DNA of 64,000 bases, taken from assembly GCA_034440615.1 (NCBI GenBank), contig JAOTOM010003662.1:62001-126000 (forward strand). Reading direction: 5' to 3'. The notes below the pieces were generated by a model. The model did no database searches. It had not been told where the DNA came from and saw only the letters and a list, made by a program, of their open reading frames with translations. Below are positions 19,380 through 33,277 of this stretch, one piece after another; within the stretch, counting starts at the first letter, position 1; each line of letters starts with the position of its first letter. Source of the stretch: Ashinkailepas kermadecensis (lineage: Eukaryota > Arthropoda > Thecostraca > Neolepadidae). The position numbers were made by a program, and so were the translations under genes.

Positions 19380-20105
19380 AAATTCGCAATTTGTCTGTCC
19401 CTTCCCTCCTGAAACAAAATGTTGGACTGGTCTCCCCCCCCCCCAAACCACAAATCAGACCGAGCTACGCGTAGTGACGTCACTTGAGTATTGCGCCACA
19501 AATATCGCCTCACCACTTAGATTGTGTTCGCCAAGAATTGATGCGCATGAGAGCGTTGCCCGCGCCAAATTTCAATATTGAAGGGGCAAAGTGTTATTAT
19601 TATTTGTATTATTATTACTGAGCTAGATGGGACAAGAAATCAAATTGAATTCATCCGGGAAAAATAGCAAGATAATCCAAAATTTTACAATTCGCAACTG
19701 CGAATTGATGTATGGTTGGGTTATCAGAATTAAAACGTAAAGTCAGGGTGGTGTTCTACACAACAGGATACATTATTTGAACACCACTCGCAAATGACTT
19801 ACAAATGTGCAAAGTATGACCCTCCAAAACCGCATAGGGTCCCATGCTAAGAGAGACATAAGTTGGCGGTACCAAGGCAAAGGTGGTGAGGTCCAGGCCC
19901 CACCAGATATATCGGATACGCTGCATGTCTCGGAAAAACCACACCGTCTGCACGCGCGAGGCTTGTCAGTGGCGGCAGTTTTGCACGCATGACACGATCT
20001 GAGACGGATCCGCGACAAGTTTGGCTGGCGGGGGAAGCGTCGGGACATTCATAAGCTAGTTGTCGCTTTGCTCGCGTGGGCAAACTGAAACATTATCTTG
20101 GAGTA
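19380..20105 (-). repeat. U4 upstream block, inverted
   Basis: Reverse complement of parts of 11215-11830 and 2700-3220: TTTGGCGAACAC-like sequence, TGACGTCA at 19475, and the CCATGCTAAGAGAG segment at 19842. It abuts the + oriented block at 20265, marking the U4/U5 junction. Confidence 0.6.
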
Positions 20106-20264
20106 AAAAGCCGACGATTAAAGTGTTCTGCAAGTGATTGTAGTTGATGAGCAATGTGTTCGTGAAAAACCCCGTCCAGATTCCCAGATATCCGGCTACC
20201 AACCCGGGCACCACTGGGTGCCCGGTGCTTCGCCGAACGTGTCCCACTGGTGGGAGGGGTGGGG

Positions 20265-20680
20265 ACAGGATTATGCCCAACGGCTTACTTCTAAAAGTTA
20301 CGGGCCGATTTCGTTACCTTCGATGGCAAGCGATGGAGGTCATCAAGATGAGCTCCGATCAGTGAAGTGAATTGGCATTTCACTGCGTGAAATGCTAATT
20401 CACTCACATGCGTGTTGCATGTGACCTCACGCGTCAGTCAAAAGCTCAAAATATTACCTACTTGGGGATGTTTCAATTTTTTGTCGAGCATCATCCCATT
20501 AAGCAACGCAGAGGTCGAATGTGGGTGCCACCATGAGCCATGCATCTTAAGACAGCCAAGAAAGGTAAGTATAGTGCACAGTATAAGTTCAGAAAGCATA
20601 TACGTAAAGACAAGATCGTGGTCATGGCGGGTCGCCTGGTGTTCTAAGGTCAAATATTGAATCTGGATGATATCGATATC
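20265..20680 (+). repeat. U5 upstream block
   Basis: Matches 2290-2660 (TTATGCCCAACGGCTTACTT, AAGACAGCCAAGAAAGGTAA). A short internal duplication gives TGCGTGAAATGCTAATTCAC at 20380. Confidence 0.65.
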
Positions 20681-23400
<2,720 letters not shown>

Positions 23401-23605
23401 CGTCCATAGTACAAGCCAGGGATTAGTCATTCGGTTTGCAGTGCGTGAGCTGTCGTCACCGACAGGCTACGCTCGGAGCGTACACATTGTGTGTTACAGA
23501 CACGGCGAGGAACTTCCAGAGTGGCCCCATTGTGTGTCATGAAACTACAGCACAATCTGGAAAACCCACTGCCGCCTGAGCCGACTAATCCACCCTTGGC
23601 CATGG

Positions 23606-23613
23606 TATATATT
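23606..23613 (+). promoter_or_regulatory. TATA box of A5
   Basis: TATATATT in CATGGTATATATTGGAAG, 98 bp before the A5 ATG. Confidence 0.65.
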
Positions 23614-23710
23614 GGAAGCCAATTGCCACCTCCGTCCAGAGCCAAGTGGTAGTTGAACCATAGCCCACCGGCAGCCTTGTCACAGTCCGCGTACTACCTG
23701 ACCACTGACC

Positions 23711-23960
23711 ATGCGTACCCTGCTGCTTCTCACACTGGCGCTGGTGATGTGCGCTGTAGTCATCGTGCATGCCGATGACGACTGCAGAGATTGCGACGAT
23801 GGGGACGACGACTCAAGCTGCTGCAAAAAAACCCTGGTGCTGGGACGGAGATGACGATGACCGTGATGACTGCGACGACGATGACGACGACGGATGCGGT
23901 CGTGGACGCTGGTGCTGCTACGACAATTGCTCCCGCTCCCACGTCTGCAGGTATTGTTGA
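23711..23960 (+). pseudogene. A5: frameshifted copy of A
   Basis: The signal peptide and first 17 mature residues are as in A4, but a net five-base loss (CTGCAAAAAAACCCTGG replacing the longer segment in A4) shifts the frame. Reading from the ATG ends in TGA at 23852-23854 after 47 codons. The normal second half (DCDDDDDDGCG, CSRSHVCRYC) remains open in the other frame to 23960. Promoter and leader are intact, so it may still be transcribed. The run of seven A could also be a sequencing or assembly slip. Confidence 0.7.
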
Positions 23961-23969
23961 GTTGTACAA

Positions 23970-24200
23970 ATAGCCGCTGGAGTGGTGAGTTCTACACACA
24001 GCCGCTGCAATGGTGAGTTCTACAAACAACCGCTGGAGTGGTGAGTTCTACAAACAGCCGCTGCAGGGGTGAGGTCTACAAACAGCCGCTGGAGTGGTGA
24101 GTTCTACACACAGCCGCTGCAGGGGTGAGTTCTACACACAGCCGCTGCAGGGGTGAGTTCTACAAACAGCTGCTGCAGGGGTGAGTTTTACAAACAGCCG
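23970..24200 (+). repeat. 28-bp repeat array carrying splice donors
   Basis: About eight units of GTGAGTTCTACAAACAGCCG plus CTGCAGGG or CTGGAGTG. Six units have GTGAGTTCT, one GTGAGTTTT and one GTGAGGTCT. It starts directly after the A5 reading frame. Confidence 0.85.
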
Positions 24201-24239
24201 TTATTGAAGTGATGTTTCTGAACAGCCGGTGTGGAGATG

Positions 24240-24915
24240 AGGTCTGTAAAAAGGGAGCGAAATGTGATGCTTGCAAGCAGCAGGTGTGAAGGTGAGTGCT
24301 ATTGCAACTTTTTTGATCAGCTGGTTCTGGAGGTAACAGAGGCTACCTGAAGAAAAATGATAGCACTGCATTGCGTTGCAAAAATAATCCGTTACTCAGT
24401 TACAAATAAGTCATGGCATCGTAAGGAATAAGTGAATAGGCTACTTTCTTCATTCCTAAATTTCTTCTGTATCCCTCACAACCGCAATGATGGCGTAACC
24501 CATGGGCATCTGCCGCATTTTCACAATTTTTGATTATTCATTCTTAGTTGCGACTTATTCCCTGCCTGCTAATGCCGTACCCTGATATTTGCTATGCTAA
24601 GGAAAACAGCTGACCGACATCGTCAAATGTCGCCGACGGGCCACGGTTTCCACATCGTGTAACGATCTGTCTGGTCTTATTCGTGTACTCTGATAGTGCT
24701 CTTGGCATCATTATGCCGTTCCGATGTCATCTCTTTCCACCATCACACTGTTCTTGCGTAGTTCTGACCGCACTGGGTTGCTTTGACGATGCTTGTAACG
24801 TCATAAGTCTCCTCTGATTCCCTGTATGACTTTACTGAGCTCTTCCGACTCTGTTTTGAACGTCAGTGATCTGTTCCAATTGTGTACATGACATCGGTGT
24901 GCTGCTCCAACTCTG
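24240..24915 (+). repeat. U5 block downstream of A5
   Basis: Counterpart of 3890-4560, with one perfect TGACGTCA at 24920-24927 just beyond its end. Confidence 0.55.
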
Positions 24916-25198
24916 CCTCTGACGTCATTGGACTGTTCCGAAATCTGTATGCTTTTTTGATGCTGCTTCCGATGCCAGCAAAGTGTTCCAGCACTTTCTC
25001 TGACGCACGCCAGACGGTCGTCCTGACGCTGTCTCTAACATACTCTTTACTTCTCTCTTTTTGACAGGGACGATTAGTTCTGGAGATTATCAGCTGATCT
25101 GGGGAGGAACCCGATGGGCCTGTCATCGCCCGACGTCTCGTCTGTCCTCGGAATGGTCGGCTGTGTTGGCGGCTGCACGATCTCGTGAATGACGTCAC
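24863..25198 (-). pseudogene. B5 C-terminal segment
   Basis: 111 open codons matching the end of B1 (SRQHSRPFRGQTRRR, KVLEHFAGIGSS). Not in frame with the U5 repeat array. Confidence 0.3.
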
Positions 25199-25394
25199 AT
25201 CGCACTCACGAATAAACGTTGCGTTAACAGTCGAAGGTGTATGTGGCGGGAAACGAAGTGATCAGCCTTCAAAGATGACTATGAATGCAGCGGTTTGCAG
25301 CGGTGTGTGCATTTAGGAGTTGCTGATATTTTACCCTGCATTTATAGCTTCTGGTCACCGATGCACCTTTCATTCTAGGCTTGTGCAGAGCACA

Positions 25395-25832
25395 AGTGCA
25401 CCAACCATACGTGCACGAACTACACGTGCATCAACCACACGTGCACCGACCACACGTACACCGACCACACGTGCACCGATCACACGTGCACGGATCACTC
25501 GTGCACCGATCACACGTGTACCGACCACACGTGCACCGACCACACGTGTACCGACCACACGTGCACGAACTACACGTGCACCGACCACACGTGCACCGAC
25601 CACACGTGCACCGACCACCGTGCACCGACCACTCGTGCACCGACCACCGTGCACCGACCATACGTGGGGCACCGACCACACGTGCACGAACACACGTGCA
25701 CCGACACGTGCATCAACCACACGTGCACCGACCACACGTACACCGACCACACGTGCACCGATCACACGTGCACGGATCACTCGTGCACCGACCACACGTA
25801 CACCAAGCACACGTGCACCGACCACACGTACA
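25395..25832. repeat. 15-bp minisatellite M5, about 29 units
   Basis: The longest and most variable array, with CAACCACACGTG, GATCACTCGTG and truncated units. A sub-block of about 120 bp is itself duplicated (25430-25500 against 25710-25800). Confidence 0.85.
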
Positions 25833-25916
25833 CGATAGTGTATCATCATTGGGAAACATCAGCAACGAGATCATCACAGACAACTCATAAGAAGCTAACC
25901 TTATGAGGTTCATCAT
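25713..25916 (-). pseudogene. B5: leader plus part of the repeat
   Basis: 67 codons: an extended leader (RLASYELSVMISLLMF, then PNDDTLSC) followed by Cys/Arg pentapeptides with W and P variants. An irregular unit at 25697-25712 breaks the frame and ends it. Confidence 0.35.
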
Positions 25917-26640
25917 CTAGTGCCTGTCAAAAACTGCACAACTCAGGACCAGCAACTCAACTCATCTCTAGTCATCTCTACTCGTCTGCTATCTCCAAGG
26001 CCCTATTCAACTTTCGCTTCCCGCCTGCTCTCTTCAAGCCAACTCTACCATTCCCTTCCGTCTCTATCCTCGCATCGTTATAACTCCTTGTTCTACCTTG
26101 TTCTACCACTCAACCTTCCACATCTACACATCCATCACAGACCACAAAACAGCACGAACGATTGCTCGTCACAACTCGCAGCAACGGCCGATATCACCAA
26201 CACGGCGGCAGGCTGGTCAAATTCACAACAACAAGAACGAGGGCGAAAGCGACCCAGGTGAGGACAACAAGTTCATGGAATGAATTCGAGCTTCTTGGAT
26301 CATTCTTGGTCAGCCCGCTTGACAGTCAGCGAAACAGTGTGGAGTAGAAAACTCTGTTCCACGTTAATGAAATTACTCATTTTATCGTGGTAGAGAGGCG
26401 GGAAACTGCCACAGGAAATGCATCCAGTCACCCGCTTCGTTTCTGTTTCTAGATACGATGCATGGTATTGCTCAAGCTATACCAATGCATTAGTGGAACG
26501 TCAGTATCTTTCAAACTTCCTTGCATTCATCATCGTAATCTCATGAATATTATCATTTCTTGCAAGTTCACAGAGCTAAGGCAGTAAATGAAGTCTGCCA
26601 ACAGTAGCGGGGCACTGCTGAAGACTGGGGTACCAGTGTA
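25917..26640 (+). repeat. repeat G2
   Basis: Inverted counterpart of G3 (35000-35590) and, in part, of G1. Shared landmarks: ACGGCGGCAGGCTGGTCA, CGAACGA-like segments, TAGATACGATGCATGG and AGTAGCGGGGCACTG. No gene seen. Confidence 0.6.
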
Positions 26641-27104
26641 CACGATACAAACCTGAGAATGGTTTAAATCACGAATTATACCTAGGTATCCTGATAACAC
26701 AGCAACACAAATCGAACTGGATTCGAGACATATTCAACCTAAAGAATCAACGGTTCGATTTCAATGCTTTCCGTGAGGGAAGATGGCAGATTGCATTCAA
26801 GTCCGGTCCAAAGGTTTTCCATAACCCTCGAGTTTAATGCCCTGCATAAGTTGTTATTTATGCAAGAAAAACTGATTCGACAACAAGCAAAATATCCAAT
26901 TATTATTGCAAAGGACCAGGAAGCCAACAGAGAGTGATAGTTGGAAAAGCAAGGATCAGTGATATGGATGGTATCCACATCTTTCTCCGCTGCCGGACTG
27001 ACAATGTTAGGTGTGGGGTCGGGCAGGGTGTCGAACCGGCAGTTTGTGATGGTACACTCGCTTTCGGTGGGATGTTCGAGGGTACCCTTAGCATGGCTGG
27101 CTCA
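26641..27104. other. no gene seen
   Basis: Short frames only, no motif. Confidence 0.4.
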
Positions 27105-27420
27105 CTAGGAACGTAGGCTGTGACGCTGCACAACAAAAATTACTGGTAGGTTGCGCCGTTTCACAGTTATGAGTTGCGTGACAGTTTACCAGCTTCGCCA
27201 CCGGCCAGCATCCGAACCATAGGATTCGCGGTGTGGTCGTCACGCGACCATTTGTCCTGCAGCCATGCAGTGGTAAACACGGGTCTTCCCTGTTCCCGCC
27301 TTGCATTCCTCTGTCGGCGAAACAACATTGGCAGTTAAACGAGCAGGTTACTGGACTTCTGTCGAAAAGCAACAATTGGTAGCTGCGGATTTCTGACTCC
27401 AACAACACAGAATGAGCAGG
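27105..27420. repeat. repeat H1
   Basis: About 300 bp similar to 43020-43258: GGAACGTAGGCTGTG, GCGCCGTTTCACAGTTATG, CATAGGATTCGCG against CATATGATTCACG, and CGACCATTTGTCCTGC. The second copy directly precedes a BEL/Pao gag, so H could be LTR sequence. Confidence 0.45.
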
Positions 27421-27554
27421 AAAGGTTGGAAAAAGCTCAGTTGCAAAGATGTAGCGAACGGAGATGGGAGGTTTATGATGTCAATGAAGTATTCTCTGGC
27501 CCCAAAATAATACTAGAATGTCCAATATTTATACGTTTTAGAAATGTAGTTCGA

Positions 27555-28030
27555 ACTCTTGCTGGGGGTGTCTTTATGAACCAGGATCCAACTGCTAAGA
27601 AGAGCTGGCTTCGTGAACCCTGGCCATGATTCCATGAATTATAGTTTTACAGTCTAAATTTGGCAAAGCGCTTCACGTGCCGTCAATACACTGAGACGGC
27701 GACCCCGGCAGCTCGCTCTCGACCTTTGCGTGCCAATTGCCAACTGACCCTCCCAGCCGGGGACTAAAATGGGGCACGCGAAGCGACTCGAACCCAGCAT
27801 TGCCAGGACAGCGGAGACGGGTGCACGACAGCGCTCTAGCCAACTAAGCTACCTAGGCGGGAAGTCACAGGGAGGCACTTGCTTGCTCAATTCAGATTCA
27901 TTGACAAGTCAATTAGTTACTTGATTAAATTGCATCTACTTCATTGAGAATCACATGTTTTAGGGCGTAAGGAATGTGTTGCATGATATCATATTATGTA
28001 TTGCATATGTTCTGCACTGTACTGCAAGCG
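27555..28030 (-). mobile_element. tRNA-derived SINE-like composite repeat, copy 1
   Basis: On the minus strand, TAGCTTAGTTGGCTAGAGCG (A-box) and GGGTTCGAGTC (B-box, 27786-27796) are about 40 bp apart, as in tRNA-derived SINEs. About 470 bp including both flanks match 62290-62790. Confidence 0.55.
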
Positions 28031-28095
28031 ACATATTCAGAATTCCGTGGGGATAAAGTATTTTTTTCACGCTGATACCATCCAACTATTTTACC

Positions 28096-28145
28096 ATACA
28101 AAGATTTTACTTTATATTGCTTCATATAAAGTAAAATCTTTGTAT
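28096..28145. repeat. perfect 22-bp hairpin with 6-nt loop
   Basis: Arms 28096-28117 and 28124-28145 are exact reverse complements, with loop TGCTTC. AT-rich. Could be a tiny foldback element or a hairpin RNA. Confidence 0.75.
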
Positions 28146-28170
28146 TGCAAAGATTGCATGATGTGATTGC

Positions 28171-29190
28171 ATGATGCACAACTGTGAGGACTACCCTGGT
28201 GAATACGGGGTCAAGAACTTTCTGAGGATTATCCTCGCGGACAAATCAGGAGAAGTGAGTGAAGGTGATTTAGCCCCAGATGATGACACGATTAATGAGA
28301 TTAGGTGCAAACAGTGGATGACCACGCATCGCTGTACACTCATAGACATAGTATAAACCAAAGAGGAAAGCATGCGATATTTGAGCCAGCAAACCCTGAA
28401 CCTGACCAGACACCACTTTGTTGCTGACAAACAAGGCCAGCACTTCACCTACGCAAAGGCTACTGGCAAGGAGGGCGAAGTGATTGCCTAGTACGATTTC
28501 GCCGTAAATGATTCATTTGTGGTGCAGGATGCACCTCAAGGCTTCCACTGGGATTCGTCTCAGTGTACCGTGCACTTGTTTATAGTGTACTGGCGTGATT
28601 ACGACGTACTGTGCAATCAGAGCTACTGCTGTATCTCTGACGGCACAAAGCACAACACCGACATGATGTATGCGTTCCGGCAACGACTTATCCCAGAAAT
28701 TCTAACCGCAGTACCTGACCTAAAAAATATGTATTTCACAGACGGCAGTATACGAATGAGCATGAATTCGTCAATATGTGTCAACATCAGAGAGATTTTG
28801 GGGTATCCTCTGAGTGGCTTTTTTGTTACATCTCATGGCAAGGGCGCTTGCATTGGCATCGGGGGCACAGCCAAACGTGCCGCGGCTCAAGAGAGCCTCA
28901 AGCGCCCGCCAAACAACCATATACTGACGGCGGAGGACATGTTTGATTATTTGTCGCACAAACTATTCAGCTGCATGAAGTTCATATTTGTATCAAAGCA
29001 GAAGGAAACGGACGTCACGACCCAACTCAGCGATTTCTTCCCGAAAGCCATCAGGGTGAAGGGAACACATGTGTACTACAAGTTCGCACCAGTGACCCAC
29101 AACACTGTAATAGTTCATGAACTGCTTACCGGTGCGGGGCGTGGGTTAATGGCAGTTGAGTTAAATGAGACGTGTTATTGTGCGAGCTAA
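28171..29190 (+). pseudogene. invertebrate TSHGKG-motif protein, two in-frame stops
   Basis: One reading frame runs from 28171 to the TAA at 29188, interrupted by TAA at 28354-28356 and TAG at 28489-28491. Ordered matches to a family I recall from arthropods and cnidarians are KQWMTTHRCTLID, LTRHHFVAD, DAPQGFHWDSSQ, CCISDGTKHNTD, MYFTDGS, FFVTSHGKGACIGIGGTAKR and NHILTAEDMFDY. In that family the Asp residues in SDG, FSDG and CDGIGG suggest an RNase H-like or DDE fold, but the biochemical role is not established to my knowledge. Here the third Asp position reads Ile (ACIGIGG) and the QYKN-type motif is lost, consistent with decay. From 28519 onward 223 codons are open. Transposon association is inferred. 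Confidence 0.55.
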
Positions 29191-30584
29191 TACAGATTGT
29201 GTTGATTAGTATTATCGCAGTGACAGATAATCAGTGTGAACTGGAATTCTGACAAGGTATGGGATAATCTGCGTATCTGTAGATCATTGCATTGCATCAC
29301 AATATAATACTGTACTGCAACACATTATCGTATTGCATTGTATTGTGTAATTGTGTTGCTATATTTTATTACACCAATGTATACGGCTCATGATCCAATG
29401 CGATTCATTTCAAGCTAAGCATGTGTTAATGGATGCGTCCGCACCAAATTTGATCTCAAGCAGTTCAAGATGGATGTGATTACTCAGTCAATGAGGTTCA
29501 TCTTTTCGTTTCCAGAATGTGGGGCTTGAAACCCCAGAAGGTTGATATTATAGTGGCAGGCGGTGATAAAAACCACTCGGTATTGTCGGTAAAATATGGT
29601 CGTACATTTGTGATATACTTACATTGAGGCAGAAATAGATTACATATGGTCAAAACATTTCTATAACTTGTTTCTTTGCAAGTGACGATCTATAATTTTA
29701 CAAATCATCCTTCGTCGCTTCAGAATTCCCCAAATAGCATGGTGACTGTCTCGAAGGTCAATCTAGGTCACGTTATCTTAGGTCACAAGCTCACGATAAA
29801 AAAACTCGTGAACAAAAAAATCGAAAGTGACACAAGATGCAGTGGATCATGACGAGTTCAGCGATATATAGCTTCGTACAATTCGTGTTATTCTCCATTG
29901 AGTTCCAGGTCTCCAAAAACTAAGGTGACCTCTCAAAAATGTCCGATGCTATAACTCCTTAACAATTCCTCCGATCTTTCCCAAAATTGCACAGATGGAT
30001 TATAGAGACAGATTCGATAGGGGATACGCGCGGCCACGCTACTGCTAGCGCTTCGTCTGCACCTAGCGGCGGAAATTCGAACTGGAAGCATGCCATTGGG
30101 TCGCATGACGCCGCGGCCGCAAGAGGCTAAATCTTGAAGATAATTGTCAAAAACAAAGAAAGTATGCTATCTCGAGATTTTTCCCCAGCTGTGCTGGATA
30201 CATTCGTCATTTCTGTATCAGGTGATACCACTTAGATTCCAGTATAACTGCTATTAGTATTCGTCAATTTCGTTCAAAAGTTGACATGTTCCCATATTTC
30301 CGTATAGCTTTATCATGGGGAACGCCAGAAGCATTATGTGGTCGCATGTGAAATTGAATATCTTGATCAAACGATGGTACTAACTAAAAATGCCCCCCCC
30401 CCCTCTTGGAACTTCCTCAGACTTTATCACTCGTTTCAACGAAGGTATTCCTGATCAACTGACACTGCCTCTATACATCGTCAAAGTTGTTTAAAGATGA
30501 AATAGCATCGCAAGGATGTCTTTAAGTGAGGACAGTGTCAATTTATTGCCACTTAATTTTTGCCACTGAATTGTAATTTTCAGA
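29191..30584. other. no gene seen
   Basis: Starts with CATTGCATTGC-type repeats (29280-29350). Then AT-rich sequence with scattered AGGTCA. No supported ORF. Confidence 0.45.
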
Positions 30585-31588
30585 GGCCCTGGAGGGCTCT
30601 GAAAATGACGCGCACTGGGGGGGGGGGTCGGATTCCACACGTCCCCCCCTTAGATTTCGGCTCCTATTAAAGCGTGAGTAACGAAATTCGCAGGGTGGAT
30701 GGGTACAGTAGTGAACTCTATTGTATGCAAATTTCATAAGCTTAGGTCCATATTTTCAAGGTCAAATGAGGTCACATATGTCAAACTTTTCTTGTCTTGC
30801 GTGGCTTGGCTTGTCATTGTTATGGATCGCTGTGATTGTGTTTAAACGCTCCAAAATGGGCATCAATGGTGTCTTGGACATTACTATTGATGTAATACAG
30901 ATGCTAGATCCGGCATTTGACCTCAGGTCACATATATAGCAGCACTTTATCAGGTCAGTTATCTCTTCCAGTTACCGTAACCGGGCCGCCCGCCCGACTG
31001 CTCCGTCGGGCGGCTCGGCGCAATCGGCTTCGCGAAGAAAGGAGTGAAGTACATGAATAAAGTATGGAAACGCTTAGGTACACAATGACAAACAATAGTT
31101 TTCAGGATGTGTAGGGTGCAAAGTGACAAGTGACATGCAAAGTGACATCAATCGCATGACAGTCATTTACATTTATGACAACATTCCAGTTGACCAAGTT
31201 TGGTTCCATTAACCTGTCATGAACCTGACCTGACTGGACCTCGGTGAACTAACATGACCTTGAAACTATATAGCTTAACAACATACATCAAACAAGTTGC
31301 TAGTGTTGCCAAGAACACTTCCCTTTTGCCAATATTCGGGAAGTGCATCAGCCCCGATTTTTGTGGTCTGGCGCTACGAAATGCTTCGACTTTAACGGCC
31401 CCTACCTCGAAAAAAAAACATTTCTGGCCGATTTCCGTTTTTCTTGCTTTAAAAGACGCGCCGCACATTCCCAAGCAGGTACGCCAAAAATACCGTATAT
31501 CGACTGGTAAAATCTGGAGTTGTGTACGAAAAACCGAAGGGGTGGGCGGATGTCGCCCGCCCCCCGCCCCCTCCAGTGTGCGTGTTAA
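30585..31588 (+). mobile_element. E-family element E4, nearly full length
   Basis: Left end CCCTGGAGGGCTCTGAAAAT then ACGCGCACTGGGGG. Right end CCCCTCCAGTGTGCGTG followed by TTAA (31585-31588). The ends are inverted copies. Includes TGACCTCAGGTCA near 30919, an internal palindrome CCGCCCGACTGCTCCGTCGGGCGG-like region near 30990, and clustered TGACCT motifs at 31220-31260. The left TTAA is lost. No coding capacity beyond fortuitous frames. Confidence 0.6.
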
Positions 31589-32103
31589 GTGATCGAAGAA
31601 CGGCGGCACTTTACTTAATAATTTATATTGTTTCATATGGAACGAACCTTGTCTTAAATACATTATTTACCAAGCAGCATCATATAGATGATGCTAAAAT
31701 CCGCACATGCGAAGGCAGATGTTTGTCTCCGCCTTCACCGCGAAGTGTGGGTACAGCCAGCCTGTTTTGAGTCGGCTCGAGTGGTATACAAATTAACGCC
31801 AATTAAATTAATACTCATCATATTTTGATACAGTAGGACCTGAACATGACATTATAACAATATCCTACACAGGGAATGGTTGTTGTTTTCCAAATATCGT
31901 CCATAAAACCCGACTTAGCTACAAATTCGGGGTGAGAGTTAATGCAATTTGTGGGAAAATAATATATAGCTGTACGGAGGCTGCCCGCGATTGACAACCG
32001 AATGTGTTTTTGGCGCCAGTGAAAGACACCAAACGTCAGTGCATTGAGACGGTCATCAGGATTACGAATGCTTAATCCAGGATAATCAGTCCCAGGTTAG
32101 TTA
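31589..32103. other. no gene seen
   Basis: AT-rich unique sequence. Confidence 0.4.
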
Positions 32104-32264
32104 TTATCCTGATAGGTACGTGAGCTCGACGTTGTCCACGTTGTCCACGAGAACCATGAGGTCCAGCAGGTGTATGAAGTCCAGGAGCATGTAGGTGACC
32201 AGTAGCCAGGGCCTCATCAGTCGCCGACTATTCAATTGCGTTCCTAGTGCATGCGTTCCAGCTG
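32104..32264 (-). CDS. possible terminal exon of a membrane protein
   Basis: On the minus strand a good acceptor (TTTGCGCTTTCAG) near 32265 precedes an open stretch encoding RRLMRPWLLVTYMLLDFIHL, then LDLMVLVDNVDNVELTYLSG and a stop at 32104-32106. The hydrophobic run would span a membrane once. I recognise no family and cannot find partner exons. The frame stays open upstream of the acceptor as well, so this could equally be chance. Confidence 0.22.
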
Positions 32265-32929
32265 AAAGCGCAAACAATATCGGAAAGTTGGCTGCAAAAG
32301 TTCGAACAGTTCTGCGTCTATAAAAGCAGACGAACGTGTGGCTGGACGAGCGGTTGCAGAAATTGGAGACGGCTACAGATATAAATGTTCTGGCGTTGAC
32401 CGCGTCTCCGCAACTGAGAGACCGCGGTGGCCTGTAACCACCCTGTAGCTCCGTCACAGCTCCACGCGCCTGCCCCTTCTGTCGTGGTTCGGTCGTCAGC
32501 AGCGATTCTGCGCAGCAGGTGATAATGGCGGTGCAGGCTGCAGCCGGGAATGGCGGGTAATCCCACGGCCTCTCCCGTCTCGCCTGCGACCGCGCCCGTC
32601 ATCGTCACGGGTCCGAACCGGTCACGCAGGTGACAGCCGGTCCGTCACACCGGTGGTAGACGGTCTGTCACACAGACGACGGACAGTCTGTCACATAGTT
32701 GACAGTCGGTCCTTCACACAAGTGACAGCCCATCTATCGGATACTGGGTCAGATTAGATATATACTGTCAGATATAGTCTGACTGAAGCCACTACCGGCC
32801 CAACGTCCATTCCAACCAATGCCGACCTATCACCACCTCCCGAAGCCGATCTAACACCCCCTCTCGCTCTCTCTCTCCTCCCCACTTACGGCCAGTGCCA
32901 ACATAGCATCCGCTTCTGCAGCCACTGCC
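32265..32929. other. no gene seen
   Basis: 32600-32740 has imperfect repeats of GACAGTCGGTCC and TCACACAGGTGACAG type. No ORF with support. Confidence 0.4.
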
Positions 32930-33230
32930 GACCTGTCTCTCCTCACCCGTTGTGTCGATCCAACAATCCTCATGCATCCACCGTCAATCTACTTCCACTT
33001 TCCCCCAGAGTCGATCTAACACTCCGCCCCCATACGTCCACTGCCGACCTAGCACCCACCTCTACAGCCACTGTCGCCCTAGCTTCACTTTCCCCCACTG
33101 TCGATCTAGTACATTGTGCCACCCCCCTCCCCCCGCCCATACACCCACTGCCGATCCACTTCCAAGTGTCATTCTAAAACGCCTCCCACACCCATTGCAG
33201 ACCTAATGCGCTTACAAACTCAGGAACGAT
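32930..33230. repeat. degenerate CCACTGCCGACCT repeats
   Basis: Repeated CACTGCCGACCTAGCACCC and CACTGTCGATCTAACAC motifs at irregular spacing of about 45-60 bp, immediately left of the 66-bp minisatellite and probably its diverged precursor. Confidence 0.5.
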
Positions 33231-33277
33231 CTAACACTACATCCCCCAATGACAGACCTGTCCTCTATTGCGGGTGC

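Noticed and set aside
25320..25890. Several long frames with HRPHV, PTTRA or CTDHT repeats
   Set aside because: Alternative frames of the 15-bp minisatellite. Only the Cys/Arg frame has a leader conserved between units.
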